Shown here in pieces: positions 9,880-18,502 of a stretch of DNA of 64,000 nucleotides. The position numbers and the translations under genes are program-made. Location: positions 2,604,001 through 2,668,000 of the forward strand of contig NZ_CP074112.1 of assembly GCF_024584785.1 (NCBI RefSeq), read 5' to 3'. The DNA is from Idiomarina loihiensis. GTDB taxonomy: Bacteria > Pseudomonadota > Gammaproteobacteria > Enterobacterales > Alteromonadaceae. The notes under the pieces were generated by a model, which saw nothing but the letters and a program-made list of their open reading frames with translations, ran no database searches and had not been told where the DNA came from. Position 1 is the first letter of the stretch. Each line of letters starts with the position of its first letter.

Positions 9880-11432
9880 CAGCAATGACGAAGATGCCAA
9901 GTTTTGAATTACAGCCAGGTGCACTGGGTTTAGAGCAACTGCGCGACTGGTGGCAGCAGCCACAGCAATTGAGTTTGACGAGCGCAGCTTATGAAGCAAT
10001 TGCTAAGTCACAACAAACCGTAGCTGCGGTGCTGGCCGCCGGCAAAGTGGTCTATGGCATTAATACCGGCTTTGGCTTGCTGGCAAACACTCGTATCCCA
10101 CCCGAAAAATTAGAAGATCTGCAGCGCCGTATTGTGTTATCCCATGCTGCAGGTACTCAAGAGCTGATGAGTGATACCGTTGTCCGCTTGATGTTGTTAC
10201 TCAAAATCAACTCGCTCAGCCGTGGCTATTCTGGCGTCCGCCAAGAGGTTATTGATGCGTTGGTTGATTTACTTAATCATCAAGTGTACCCCTGCGTACC
10301 CAGCAAAGGCTCAGTAGGTGCGTCGGGTGATTTAGCCCCGCTGGCGCATCTGGTGTTGCCACTACTAGGTGAAGGCCAAGTTCGCATCAATGGCGAGATC
10401 TACGATGCGGTTACCGGTTTAGCTAAAGTAGGGTTGCAGCCGCTCGGCCGCTTAGCACCCAAAGAGGGCTTAGCGCTACTTAATGGTACCCAAGCGTCCA
10501 CGGCTTTGGCGTTGCATGGTTTATTCCAAATCGAGCGGGTATTTGATGCAGCCTTGGTCACTGGAGCTATGTCAGTAGAGGCTGCCATGGGCTCGCGTTC
10601 ACCCTTTGATGCACGAATTCATGCGGTGCGTGGTCAACCCGGCCAAATCGCTGTCGCAGCGAGCTTCCGGCAGCTCTTGGGTGATACGTCAGAGATTGGT
10701 AGTAACCATGCGGATTGCGAAAAAGTTCAAGATCCTTATTCGTTGCGATGCCAACCACAGGTGATGGGTGCGGTCTTTGATCAGCTGCAACATGCCAGCG
10801 CTATTTTGGTGCGCGAAGCTAATGGTGTAACCGATAACCCGCTGGTATTTTTTGATAATGGCGACATTATTTCAGGAGGCAACTTCCATGCCGAACCAGT
10901 GGCAATGGCAGCTGATATCTTAGCGATTGCGGCCAGTGAGATTGGTGCCTTATCGGAACGCCGTAGTGCACTTTTAATCGACCACCATCTAAGTAACTTG
11001 CCACCTTTCTTAGTGAATGACGGTGGGGTTAACTCGGGCTTTATGCTGGCGCAGGTGACTGCAGCTGCTCTTGCTTCAGAGAATAAAACCCTAGCGCATC
11101 CGGCATCGGTTGATAGCCTGCCGACCTCGGCAAACCAAGAAGATCATGTGTCTATGGCTACCTTTGCCGCACGAAGATTGTCAGATATTGCAGCTAACGT
11201 GCGTGATATTGTGGCTATTGAGCTATTAGAAGCGGCTCAAGGGTTAGATTTTAGACGCCCGTTAAAAGCTGCTAATGCAGTAGAACAGGCGCATGCCATG
11301 GTAAGGTCAAAGGTAGGTTTTTATGATCAAGATCGTTACTTTTCGCCTGATATCGCTGCTATTTCACAGCTTATCAAGCAAGGTGAGTTATCTTCATTAA
11401 TAACCACCGGGGCATTACTTGAGGACGCTTAA
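9876..11432 (+). CDS. hutH: Histidine ammonia-lyase
   Basis: HutH removes ammonia from L-histidine to give urocanate, the first step of the pathway. The 518-residue protein contains the Ala-Ser-Gly triad at 149-151 (in [15 protein letters not shown]) that cyclises to the MIO electrophile, and the GINTGFG segment near residue 61. The start ATG overlaps the hutU stop. The last codons (Glu-Asp-Ala-stop) lie inside a perfect palindrome shared with the convergent zinc-finger gene. Confidence 0.97.
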   Translation: MTAMTKMPSFELQPGALGLEQLRDWWQQPQQLSLTSAAYEAIAKSQQTVAAVLAAGKVVYGINTGFGLLANTRIPPEKLEDLQRRIVLSHAAGTQELMSDTVVRLMLLLKINSLSRGYSGVRQEVIDALVDLLNHQVYPCVPSKGSVGASGDLAPLAHLVLPLLGEGQVRINGEIYDAVTGLAKVGLQPLGRLAPKEGLALLNGTQASTALALHGLFQIERVFDAALVTGAMSVEAAMGSRSPFDARIHAVRGQPGQIAVAASFRQLLGDTSEIGSNHADCEKVQDPYSLRCQPQVMGAVFDQLQHASAILVREANGVTDNPLVFFDNGDIISGGNFHAEPVAMAADILAIAASEIGALSERRSALLIDHHLSNLPPFLVNDGGVNSGFMLAQVTAAALASENKTLAHPASVDSLPTSANQEDHVSMATFAARRLSDIAANVRDIVAIELLEAAQGLDFRRPLKAANAVEQAHAMVRSKVGFYDQDRYFSPDIAAISQLIKQGELSSLITTGALLEDA

Positions 11433-11452
11433 GCGTCCTCTTCTTCATCTTT
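11421..11452 (+). terminator. Terminator-like palindrome ending the hut operon
   Basis: GAGGACGCTTAAGCGTCCTC (11421-11440) is a perfect 20-bp palindrome. It can fold as an 8-bp stem with a TTAA loop and is followed on the + strand by T-rich TTCTTCATCTTT. It contains the stop codons of both hutH and the convergent gene. On the minus strand no T-run follows, so termination there is less likely. Confidence 0.55.
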
Positions 11453-11677
11453 AAGCGCTTGGCAGTCAACACACAGAGCAACGTCTGGTTTGGCTGCTAG
11501 CCGCGCTGCTGAAATTTCGTCACCGCACTCAATACAATAGCCATATTCGCCACTACGCATACGTTGCAGTGCAGCTTGTGCGCTTTCAGCGTTACGGCTG
11601 TTGGGTTGCTCGTTGACCACGGTTTCTAACTTACTACGGATGCGTAACAACTGCTGGGCGGTTAATGATTCACTCAT
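11429..11677 (-). CDS. DksA/TraR-family C4 zinc-finger protein
   Basis: This 82-residue protein has a helical N-terminal half and a C4 zinc finger, with Cys48, Cys51, Cys69 and Cys72 in the pattern CIEC-x17-CVDC. This is the signature of the DksA/TraR family, whose members bind the RNA polymerase secondary channel. It is about half the length of DksA and so resembles TraR or YbiI-type short members. The acidic C-terminus DEEEDA is unusual and comes from the palindrome shared with hutH. The target and effect are unknown. Confidence 0.85.
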   Translation of the reverse strand: MSESLTAQQLLRIRSKLETVVNEQPNSRNAESAQAALQRMRSGEYGYCIECGDEISAARLAAKPDVALCVDCQALKDEEEDA

Positions 11678-11690
11678 GTTTACGTCCTTT

Positions 11691-12593
11691 TTATTTTTTC
11701 TTCGCTAAAACAACAAACTGGCCAGTAAATTCTGCGACCGGTTTATCGCCATCGTAAATTTGCGACTTAAGCGTTACGCGTGCGTTTTGCCCCTGGCTAA
11801 GGCTGCTTAAATCCCCGGTAAAACTTGATAAGCGAGCCAGCGCTCTAGGTTCTTTACTCACCGGTTTGTGATAGCTGATCTGCCCATCGGCTAACACAAT
11901 GGCTCCGGCTAACTCTCTTTCGCGCAATTGTAAATGCAGTAAGCCCCAGCATGTCAAGGTTGCGAGTGAATAAATACTGCCGGCAAACATAGTGCCATGC
12001 ACATTAATATTGCGCGACAAGATGGCAGCCGTCTCAAATTCGCGCCCCGTATACTGAGTAATACGTATGCCCATGGTATCCGTGATAGGAATTTCTTGAT
12101 GCCAGGTTTGTTGTAGATCTTGGCACCAACTAGGACGATAAATAATGCGGTTAAACTCGGTAAAGGTTTTGCGCAACTGGTGCTCGGCTTGCGGGTTTTT
12201 CACGGTATCGCCTTCTTCTACCACCTCGTAGCCGCATTTAATGTAAAAACCGAGGGTATTATCACGTGAGTTAATCACAACATGCTTGGCACCTTCAGCA
12301 CGAGCTACCTTTTCTAGTTCATGCACGATAGCTACGCCATGGCCTTCGCCCCGGTGCTCAGGAGCCGAGGCCATAAACCTGATTTGTCCCTCGTCAGGGC
12401 TATTAAAATGTAAACGGCCAATAGCAATGGCTTCGCCGGCACTGTTCACCACCGTACGATGTTGACCTACACCATCATATTCATCTTGTTCAGAGCCGCG
12501 TGGACGTTGAAAAGGCTCGCGCAATACCCGCCAGCGCAGATAATAATAACTTTCCCATTGTTCTGGCGTAGACGGCGTAATTACTCGATACAT
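11691..12593 (-). CDS. yiiD: YiiD-type protein: GNAT domain fused to thioesterase-like domain
   Basis: Residues about 1-145 form a GNAT acetyltransferase-like domain (EHRGEGHGVAIVHELE is the acyl-CoA-binding loop region, and GFYIKCGYEVV ends the fold). Residues about 155-300 match the YiiD C-terminal hot-dog thioesterase-like domain. E. coli YiiD (FabY) has the same fusion and has been linked to initiation of fatty acid synthesis; I recall malonyl-ACP decarboxylation being reported for this family. The order yiiD-dtd-yihY, all on one strand, is the E. coli arrangement, which strongly supports orthology. The exact reaction here is inferred. Confidence 0.88.
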   Translation of the reverse strand: MYRVITPSTPEQWESYYYLRWRVLREPFQRPRGSEQDEYDGVGQHRTVVNSAGEAIAIGRLHFNSPDEGQIRFMASAPEHRGEGHGVAIVHELEKVARAEGAKHVVINSRDNTLGFYIKCGYEVVEEGDTVKNPQAEHQLRKTFTEFNRIIYRPSWCQDLQQTWHQEIPITDTMGIRITQYTGREFETAAILSRNINVHGTMFAGSIYSLATLTCWGLLHLQLRERELAGAIVLADGQISYHKPVSKEPRALARLSSFTGDLSSLSQGQNARVTLKSQIYDGDKPVAEFTGQFVVLAKKK

Positions 12594-12611
12594 AAATGTT
12601 TTTATCCTTTA

Positions 12612-13064
12612 CTAAGTCTTTGCTGCGGGTACCTGCAGTAAGAAAGTCACGGGGCCATCGTTCACCAGGCTAACTTGCATGTCGGCACCAAACTGACCGG
12701 TTTGGCAGAAGATACCAAGCTTAGTTAACTCTGCAACAAAGGCCTCATAAAGAGGCTCTGCTTGAGCCGGAGCTGCCGCAGTAGAGAAACTTGGCCGTCG
12801 GCCAGAATCAGTATCGGCTGCCAAGGTAAACTGCGACACCACTAACGCTTGGCCACGGGCATCGATTAAACCCACATTCATTTTGTCATCGGCATCGGCA
12901 AAGACGCGATAGTGAGCCACTTTGTTCGCTAACTTGTGCGCATCAGCTAGGGTATCGCTGGTGGCTACCCCGAGCAAGATCAGTAAGCCCTGTTCTATCG
13001 CACCAACCTTAACATCAGCCACACTCACGCTAGCTTGGCGCACTCGTTGAATTAAAGCTTTCAT
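12612..13064 (-). CDS. dtd: D-aminoacyl-tRNA deacylase
   Basis: Dtd hydrolyses D-amino acids (and glycine) mis-attached to tRNAs. The 150-residue length is standard. The two motifs that form the chirality-checking site across the dimer are present: SQFTLAADTDSGRRPSF near residue 78 and VNDGPVTF near residue 133. The start overlaps the end of yihY by 4 bases, consistent with a yihY-dtd-yiiD operon. Confidence 0.96.
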   Translation of the reverse strand: MKALIQRVRQASVSVADVKVGAIEQGLLILLGVATSDTLADAHKLANKVAHYRVFADADDKMNVGLIDARGQALVVSQFTLAADTDSGRRPSFSTAAAPAQAEPLYEAFVAELTKLGIFCQTGQFGADMQVSLVNDGPVTFLLQVPAAKT

Positions 13065-13975
13065 TCAGACCCCTGATCTCCAGTGTTAGAGGTTGCTGCT
13101 GCAGCGGGATCGGCCTCAGGAGGTGCCGCTGGGGTAGTGAACTCTTCAATACTTGCGGTTAATTCGGCACCCAGCAACACAATATTCCATGACACGAAAA
13201 TCCACAGTAACAAAATTGGGATAGCAGCCAAAGCCCCATAAATGGCTTCGTAACTAGGGAACGCAGTGATATAGGCCGCAAAGCCTCTTTTGCTGACTTC
13301 GAATAAGATGGCAGCTAGCAGCGCCCCCCAAAAGGCATGTCGCACGCGTACGATACGGTTTGGCATCATCACGTACAGCAGTAAAAAAGCAACCAGCGAG
13401 GTGACAATCGGCACTGCGCTGAGGAGCGTGGTACGAATTCCTGATACGTAATCTTCAGCAAATGCTGTCAAAGATATCAGATAAGAGCTCACGGCCATCC
13501 CCGAACCCATCAGAATAGGGCCCAAGGTTAAAATCATCCAGTACACAGCTAACGCAACCACAATGCGTCGGCGTTGATGATTACGCCAAATACGGTTCAT
13601 GGTGGCATCAATAGTGCTGATAAGATTTACCGCCACCACAATCACAAAAACCACCCCAATGGTGGTCATCTTAGAAACATTACCAACAAAGGTATTTAAG
13701 TACTCGCTAATGACTTCGCTAGAAGTGGGCAGCAAATTGGCGAATAAAAAGGCTTCTAGCTGTTCACGTAACTCTTCAAACATAGGAAAAGCCGAGAAAA
13801 TCGAAAACATCACCACCATCATCGGCACCAACGCCAACATGCTAACAAAGGTTAAGTGGCCGGCAATAATGGTGACGCGGTCGTCTAAACAGCGCTTACC
13901 AAAATACAACAAAAACCGCCCCGCGTAGCGCAGCCGTTCTAACCCTTGTTGTTGCCAAGATGACAGCTCGGTCAT
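13061..13975 (-). CDS. yihY: YihY/BrkB-family inner membrane protein
   Basis: This 304-residue protein has about six predicted membrane helices spread from residue 30 to 265 and matches the YihY (formerly UPF0761, BrkB/virulence factor) family by layout and by its position upstream of dtd. The N-terminal cytoplasmic part (about 1-35) precedes the first helix. The C-terminal tail is rich in Ala, Pro, Asp and Glu. The biochemical role of the family is not settled. The proposed tRNA-processing link (RNase BN) was withdrawn for E. coli YihY. Confidence 0.9.
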   Translation of the reverse strand: MTELSSWQQQGLERLRYAGRFLLYFGKRCLDDRVTIIAGHLTFVSMLALVPMMVVMFSIFSAFPMFEELREQLEAFLFANLLPTSSEVISEYLNTFVGNVSKMTTIGVVFVIVVAVNLISTIDATMNRIWRNHQRRRIVVALAVYWMILTLGPILMGSGMAVSSYLISLTAFAEDYVSGIRTTLLSAVPIVTSLVAFLLLYVMMPNRIVRVRHAFWGALLAAILFEVSKRGFAAYITAFPSYEAIYGALAAIPILLLWIFVSWNIVLLGAELTASIEEFTTPAAPPEADPAAAATSNTGDQGSE

Positions 13976-14070
13976 GGTGATTCCTTGAGTTAATCTGACT
14001 ATTTAGTAGGGCGTTATAATCCCAAACCCTAGTGCTTGCGTAAAGACTATATCAAGATAGAGGAGCAAGT

Positions 14071-14787
14071 ATGCGGATAATTATAGGTGCAAATGGTGGT
14101 TTAGGTCGTGCGTTGGTGGATTATTACAGCCAAGCTGAACCTGTGATTGCTGTTTCTCGAACAGCGCCGCCGGTATCCTTGGCCGCTGAGGTGACTTGGG
14201 TACAAGTCGCAGGTTACCAGCCAGAGCATTTAGCGCCGCTGTTTGAAGTCTTAACGGAGCAGTTGGCCGCCGGTCAGGTCGTGAGTGGGGTGCTTAGCGC
14301 TATTGGGTTATTACACACCGATAGTTATCAGCCAGAAAAGCGTTTAGCGGATCTTAATCTGGCGCAGTTACAACATCAATATCAGGTGAATGCCATATTG
14401 CCGCTATTGCTGTTACAGCAATTAGTGCCTTACTTACCTCGGCAGCAACCATGCAGCTTTGTGCAATTGAGCGCCAAGGTTGGCAGTATCACTGATAACC
14501 ATTTGGGAGGCTGGTACAGTTATCGAGCCAGTAAAGCGGCCCTAAACATGTTGCTTAAAACCGCCGCGATAGAGTTACGACGTACACATAAACAGCTCAC
14601 CATCGCAGCGATTCATCCGGGTACCACGGATACCGAACTTTCTAAACCCTTCCAAGCCCGACTCACGCCAGATAAGCTCTACTCTGCGCAACTATCGGCA
14701 CAACGTATTGCAGCTGTCATCGCACAACTCGATCCGCAGCACAGCGGTGCGCTTTGGCATTGGGACGGTACCTTACTACCTTTTTAG
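14071..14787 (+). CDS. Short-chain dehydrogenase/reductase, CsgA-like
   Basis: The 238-residue protein is a classical-type SDR. The NAD(P)-binding glycine motif GANGGLG lies at residues 6-12, the catalytic Ser in VQLSAKVGS, and the Tyr-x3-Lys pair in YRASK near residue 151. The sequence resembles the C-factor (CsgA)-like subgroup of short SDRs found in marine gammaproteobacteria. The substrate cannot be read from sequence. AGAGGAG precedes the ATG at good spacing. The gene is divergent from yihY. Confidence 0.85.
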   Translation: MRIIIGANGGLGRALVDYYSQAEPVIAVSRTAPPVSLAAEVTWVQVAGYQPEHLAPLFEVLTEQLAAGQVVSGVLSAIGLLHTDSYQPEKRLADLNLAQLQHQYQVNAILPLLLLQQLVPYLPRQQPCSFVQLSAKVGSITDNHLGGWYSYRASKAALNMLLKTAAIELRRTHKQLTIAAIHPGTTDTELSKPFQARLTPDKLYSAQLSAQRIAAVIAQLDPQHSGALWHWDGTLLPF

Positions 14788-14843
14788 ATGGTGGCTATGA
14801 TAGTTTGTTGGTTAGTTTCTTTATTAAACAACAGCCTTGCAGG

Positions 14844-14867
14844 TATACTGTGGTGATTACACCACAG
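14844..14867 (+). promoter_or_regulatory. Promoter -10 merged with a perfect hairpin, upstream of the DUF2959 gene
   Basis: TATACT at 14844-14849 is a good -10 element. CTGTGGTG (14848-14855) and CACCACAG (14860-14867) form a perfect 8-bp inverted repeat with loop ATTA, starting within the -10. It could be an operator blocking the promoter or a hairpin at the very 5' end of the message. No regulator is identified. Confidence 0.45.
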
Positions 14868-14883
14868 CAAATAAGGAGATGTT

Positions 14884-15540
14884 ATGCGAGTTCTGCTGCA
14901 GATTGCCAGTGTTGCCTTAGGCGCAGTACTGTTAACGGGCTGCCAAAGTGCTTACTACGGCGCCATGGAAAAAGTCGGCATTCATAAGCGCGATATTCTC
15001 GTGGATAGAGTGGACGATGCTCGTGAAGCGCAAGGCGATGCCCAGCAAGAATTTAAATCAGCGTTAGAACAACTTGATGCGTTGTTGAACATTGACGGTG
15101 GTGAGCTAGAGCAGCGCTACAATGCGTTAAATGATGATTATGAAGCCAGTAAAGCGGCGGCCGAGCGGGTTAACGATCGCATTGAAGCCATTCATGATGT
15201 CGCCGAAGCACTGTTTGACGAATGGCAAGATGAACTTGCGATGTACTCTAATGACGCCATGCGTCGCCAAAGCGAGCGCTCACTTCGTGATACCGAACGG
15301 CGGTACAAAAGTCTGTTAGCAAGTATGGAGCGGGCCGCGGCAACCATGGACCCCGTGTTAGCTAAACTGCAGGACAACGTTCTATTTTTAAAGCATAACC
15401 TCAATGCGTCGGCGGTAGATGCCATTCGCGGCGAGTATCGTAGTTTAGAAACGGATATAGCTGTGTTGATCAAAGAAATGGAAGCGGCAATAGCGGAATC
15501 TGACGCCTTTATTAAAGCCATGCAAGAGGGACAATCATGA
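14884..15540 (+). CDS. DUF2959 family lipoprotein
   Basis: The 218-residue product has an N-terminal signal ending in the lipobox LLTGC (Cys at residue 20), so it should be an acylated periplasmic or outer-membrane lipoprotein. The rest is almost entirely helical and highly charged, with long heptad-like stretches (about 40-215) suggesting coiled coils. It matches the DUF2959 family, common in Alteromonadales and of unknown function. AAGGAG precedes the ATG. The stop overlaps the next start (ATGA), so the two genes are coupled. Confidence 0.85.
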   Translation: MRVLLQIASVALGAVLLTGCQSAYYGAMEKVGIHKRDILVDRVDDAREAQGDAQQEFKSALEQLDALLNIDGGELEQRYNALNDDYEASKAAAERVNDRIEAIHDVAEALFDEWQDELAMYSNDAMRRQSERSLRDTERRYKSLLASMERAAATMDPVLAKLQDNVLFLKHNLNASAVDAIRGEYRSLETDIAVLIKEMEAAIAESDAFIKAMQEGQS

Positions 15541-16049
15541 GTTTACTTATCATTGCCGGCAGCAGCCGCGTAGATTCTATTAATGCCGTGCTGCAGCAAC
15601 GAATTGCGGCAGTCGCAACGGCTGCGGGCGAGGCCTGCCACCTGTATGCTGCCGCCGATTTAGATGCACCTTTGTATCAAGGCGACTACGAGCAAGAAAA
15701 TGGAGTACCGTCAAATATTCAGAAGCTAGCGACAGCTATCAACGACGTCACCAAAGTGATTATTGTATCGCCTGAATACAATAGTTCGATTCCGCCTTTA
15801 TTAAAAAATGCGATTGATTGGTCGACCCGGCTACCACAGAATCCGTGGCAGGGTAAAACCGTGTTACTAGCTGGCGCTGCGCCAGGTCGCTTAGGCTGTA
15901 TGCGGGTATTGACCCATTTAAATACAGTGATGAGTGCTGTACAAAGTTGGGTTGCACCCATGTTTCTTAGCTGCGCTAATGCCAGCGCAGAAAGCCTAGC
16001 TGAGTTTGACCAAGCAGCTATTGAGAGCTTTATTGCGCAAGGTGGCTAA
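15537..16049 (+). CDS. NADPH-dependent FMN reductase family protein
   Basis: The 170-residue flavodoxin-like protein shows the phosphate-binding start IIAGSSR (residues 5-11) and the hallmark SPEYNSSIPPLLKNAIDW near residue 77 of the NADPH-dependent FMN/quinone/chromate reductase family. It probably transfers electrons from NAD(P)H to FMN, quinones or metals in the cytoplasm. The start overlaps the stop of the DUF2959 lipoprotein gene. Confidence 0.9.
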   Translation: MSLLIIAGSSRVDSINAVLQQRIAAVATAAGEACHLYAAADLDAPLYQGDYEQENGVPSNIQKLATAINDVTKVIIVSPEYNSSIPPLLKNAIDWSTRLPQNPWQGKTVLLAGAAPGRLGCMRVLTHLNTVMSAVQSWVAPMFLSCANASAESLAEFDQAAIESFIAQGG

Positions 16050-16061
16050 TTTTAAGCCGAG

Positions 16062-16676
16062 TTAAGCCTGCAAGCCCTTGAAGTAACATTCAATGGCTTG
16101 TTTGGCGGTACTGTTTAAATCAAACAAGCTTTTATCGAGTAGCCAGTTGTACATCAGCCCATCAACCAAGCTGAATAATCCCAACACAATCGCTTGAGAA
16201 TTAAGATCGGCACCAATAAGGCCTTTCTTTTTTGCTTCATCAAGCAAAATACAAGACTCTTCAATGCAAGCGTTACGACCGCCTAGATGGCGTAAATGAA
16301 TCGGTAAGGCATCGTCCACGTATTCGCATTTGTGCAGCAAGATATTGATTAGCGCCTGCATGTGCGGATCGTGCTCAACCTGATGAATAATATGAAGGCA
16401 GCGCGCTTTTAGAATAGCTAGTGGATTATCCTGATGAGCTTGGACAATTTCTTCTAGCATTTCATCGACAGGTAATTTAACCCGATCCATCAATGCATTG
16501 ATAAGATCCAGTTTGTTTTGAAAGTGATGATAAATAGCGCCGCGTGTTACCCCAGCGGCTTCGGCAACTTGCATCATCGAGGTATTAGCTACCCCGTTAC
16601 TACTAAATACTCGCTCAGCGGCATCTAATAACTCAGTGCGGGTTGTTAATGCATCAGCTTTTGTACGGCGTACCAC
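16062..16676 (-). CDS. TetR-family repressor of the AcrR/TtgR type
   Basis: The 204-residue protein has an N-terminal TetR helix-turn-helix (about 10-58, including GVTRGAIYHHFQNKLDL) and a C-terminal ligand-binding region that resembles AcrR/TtgR-type efflux repressors. A long imperfect palindrome of the AcrR-operator kind lies directly upstream (16719-16750), so autoregulation is likely. No efflux operon is adjacent. The RND pair at 26.4 kb is a possible but unproven target. Confidence 0.88.
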   Translation of the reverse strand: MVRRTKADALTTRTELLDAAERVFSSNGVANTSMMQVAEAAGVTRGAIYHHFQNKLDLINALMDRVKLPVDEMLEEIVQAHQDNPLAILKARCLHIIHQVEHDPHMQALINILLHKCEYVDDALPIHLRHLGGRNACIEESCILLDEAKKKGLIGADLNSQAIVLGLFSLVDGLMYNWLLDKSLFDLNSTAKQAIECYFKGLQA

Positions 16677-16718
16677 AATTCACCTCAATTGAATAAACCA
16701 TGGACGATTATAAACTAT

Positions 16719-16750
16719 TTTATACAAACATGCATGTATGTATGTATAAA
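16719..16750. promoter_or_regulatory. AcrR-like operator upstream of the TetR gene
   Basis: TACAAACATGCATGTATGTA at 16723-16742 is a palindrome with one mismatched pair. It is flanked by TTTATAC (16719-16725) and GTATAAA (16744-16750), which are also inverted copies. The repeated TGTATGTA units are typical of AcrR/TtgR-type operators. It lies about 40 bases upstream of the TetR start codon. Confidence 0.65.
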
Positions 16751-16792
16751 TGCAAAACTTGCAAGATAAGATCTTAATCCCCATAGCTTAAC

Positions 16793-16831
16793 TATAGAGT
16801 TAAAGTATAGAGTTAAAGTATAGAGTCAAAG
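16793..16831 (+). repeat. Three tandem 13-bp repeats
   Basis: TATAGAGTTAAAG occurs at 16793-16805 and 16806-16818, and as TATAGAGTCAAAG at 16819-16831. The array lies upstream of the DUF3081 gene in a 229-base AT-rich gap and could be a multi-copy activator site or simple slippage. Confidence 0.8.
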
Positions 16832-16905
16832 ACAAAAAATAGTCATTGTTGAACCGCAAGTGCTATGCTCAAACGTAGCCTAATAAGTTTTAACAGGGGG
16901 TTGCC

Positions 16906-17187
16906 ATGAAGAATGAGATTGATCAACGCTTAGTATTAGATGCTTACGAGACAATTCATCAATACGGTAAAGCCGAACAAGGTAAGCATACCTTAGAGGG
17001 TATTTCGGCCTATACCGACCACGATGGCTATACCGTCTTTTTAGAGGGACATGGCGTACGTATGACGCTTGAGTTCCACAATAAATATCATTTGGATTAT
17101 GAAAATGAACGCCAGTATGAAATGTTCATGCGGGCACTAGAAAATATTAGCCAAGGCCATTACGAGCCCAAACGCACCGAAACTTAA
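16906..17187 (+). CDS. Small conserved protein, DUF3081-like
   Basis: This 93-residue acidic cytoplasmic protein resembles the DUF3081 family, short proteins of Vibrio/Alteromonas relatives, in segments such as YETIHQYG, DHDGYTVFLEGHGVRMTLEFHNKY and YEMFMRAL (the middle one is quoted only to locate it). The function is unknown. CAGGGGG precedes the ATG. Transcription probably starts in the repeat-containing region upstream. It is 16 bases from the TrhA-like gene and may share its transcript. Confidence 0.65.
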   Translation: MKNEIDQRLVLDAYETIHQYGKAEQGKHTLEGISAYTDHDGYTVFLEGHGVRMTLEFHNKYHLDYENERQYEMFMRALENISQGHYEPKRTET

Positions 17188-17203
17188 CCCAGAGTAGGAT
17201 GGC

Positions 17204-17866
17204 ATGACCAAGATAAAGCACAAAGCCTATAGTGTGGCTGAAGAAGTCGCCCATGCGTTAACCCATGGTGCTGGCGCCATAGCAGCCATTGTCGGATTAG
17301 TGCTGATGCTGGCTTGGGCCAGTACTTATGGTGACACTTTTCATGTGGTCAGTGCGGCTATTTATGGCGGAAGTTTGATTTTATTGTATTCGGCCTCGAC
17401 GCTTTATCATGCATTTCCGTGGCCGCGAATTAAGGCCTTCTTCCAGCATCTTGATCATGCCGCCATTTATGTGCTGATCGCCGGCACCTACACCCCGTTC
17501 GCCTTGGTGAACTTACGTGGCGCGTGGGGTTGGACGCTGCTAGCGGTGGTGTGGAGCATTGCTATCTTCGGCGTGGTTATTGAGCTTGCGCTTAAAGAAC
17601 GCAAAAAATGGCTTTCGCTAAGCCTCTACTTAGGGCTAGGTTGGATGGCCATTTTGGTGATAAAACCCATGCTAGATAACGTAGCCGCCGGAGGTTTATG
17701 GTTATTATTAGGCGGTGGCCTAGCCTATACCTTTGGCGTGATTTTTTATGTCTGGAAGTCACTGCCATTTCATCACGCCATATGGCATCTCTTTGTTTTA
17801 GCCGGCAGTGTGCTGCACTTCTTATCCGTCTTTTATTATGTTTTGCCGCAACCGAATATGATTTAA
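17204..17866 (+). CDS. trhA: TrhA/hemolysin III (PAQR) family membrane protein
   Basis: The 220-residue protein has about seven membrane helices and the PAQR signature residues: EEVAHALTHGAGA near residue 10, ASTLYHAF near residue 65, LDHAAIYVLIAGTYTPF near residue 85, and the C-terminal HAIWHLFVLAGS. The conserved His and Asp residues form the zinc-binding catalytic-like site of the superfamily. E. coli YqfA/TrhA affects membrane energetics. 'Hemolysin III' is a historical name and does not imply toxicity. A strong terminator-like hairpin follows at 17994. Confidence 0.9.
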   Translation: MTKIKHKAYSVAEEVAHALTHGAGAIAAIVGLVLMLAWASTYGDTFHVVSAAIYGGSLILLYSASTLYHAFPWPRIKAFFQHLDHAAIYVLIAGTYTPFALVNLRGAWGWTLLAVVWSIAIFGVVIELALKERKKWLSLSLYLGLGWMAILVIKPMLDNVAAGGLWLLLGGGLAYTFGVIFYVWKSLPFHHAIWHLFVLAGSVLHFLSVFYYVLPQPNMI

Positions 17867-17993
17867 GTTATGGTGGCTTGCCTTTCCTAAATGAAAGGGC
17901 TATGGTTGCGCCTAAGCAAAGAGGGTAACCAGTTTTATTATGTTTAAGTACGATTATTCAATTCTAAGTACCGCACTCACCTTTCCAAATTAA

Positions 17994-18030
17994 GCCGATT
18001 GCAGTTTAAGCAATCGGCGTATCTTGTTTT
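17994..18030 (+). terminator. Intrinsic terminator after trhA
   Basis: GCCGATTGC (17994-18002) pairs perfectly with GCAATCGGC (18010-18018) across a 7-base loop, followed by the T-rich GTATCTTGTTTT. It lies in the 231-base gap before the Rnk-like gene. Nothing else in that gap looks coding. Confidence 0.7.
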
Positions 18031-18097
18031 ATCCAAAGCAACTAGCCATGTAGCTAATTAATGATTTTTCGTGTTTTAGTTCGGTAGGAGTAAAGCC

Positions 18098-18502
18098 GTG
18101 CTTGCGCGTATTTGGGGTTATTGTAACTCCGCCGCTTGTTTACATCAGTCATGGTTTCAATGTCAGCAATTTAGGGTACTACAAGACCCTTTATTACTTG
18201 CCGATCTCTATCAACGCTTAGAACTCAGCGACCGTCCTGCATCAAAAATGAATGCACGGGTGGTGATAGGTTCGCGGGTAACCGTGCGTCAATTAAATGC
18301 CAATGATAAACAAGTTTTTCATCTGACAATTGTCGAGCCAAGTAGCGCTAACTTACAGCGACATAAGATCTCTTATCTTTCGCCGATGGGGTTAGCGCTA
18401 CTTTCTTTGCCGTTAGGCGCTACTTTTTATTTGTCTGATAGGGCCAGTGAAAGTCACTGGTGTGTTGTTGCCATCAACTCAGCAGGAGATCATCATGAGT
18501 AA
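18098..18502 (+). CDS. Rnk/GreA-GreB C-terminal domain protein
   Basis: The 134-residue protein ends in a GreA/GreB-type FKBP-like domain (about 55-130), recognisable from KISYLSPMGLALLSLPLGAT, which parallels the conserved ISYLSPIG stretch of Gre factors and Rnk. It has no long N-terminal coiled coil, so it should not cleave backtracked RNA like GreA and is closer to Rnk, which binds RNA polymerase. The start is GTG at 18098 after TAGGAG. Cys-rich residues near the N-terminus (Cys9, 14 and 22) are unusual. Confidence 0.7.
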   Translation: MLARIWGYCNSAACLHQSWFQCQQFRVLQDPLLLADLYQRLELSDRPASKMNARVVIGSRVTVRQLNANDKQVFHLTIVEPSSANLQRHKISYLSPMGLALLSLPLGATFYLSDRASESHWCVVAINSAGDHHE

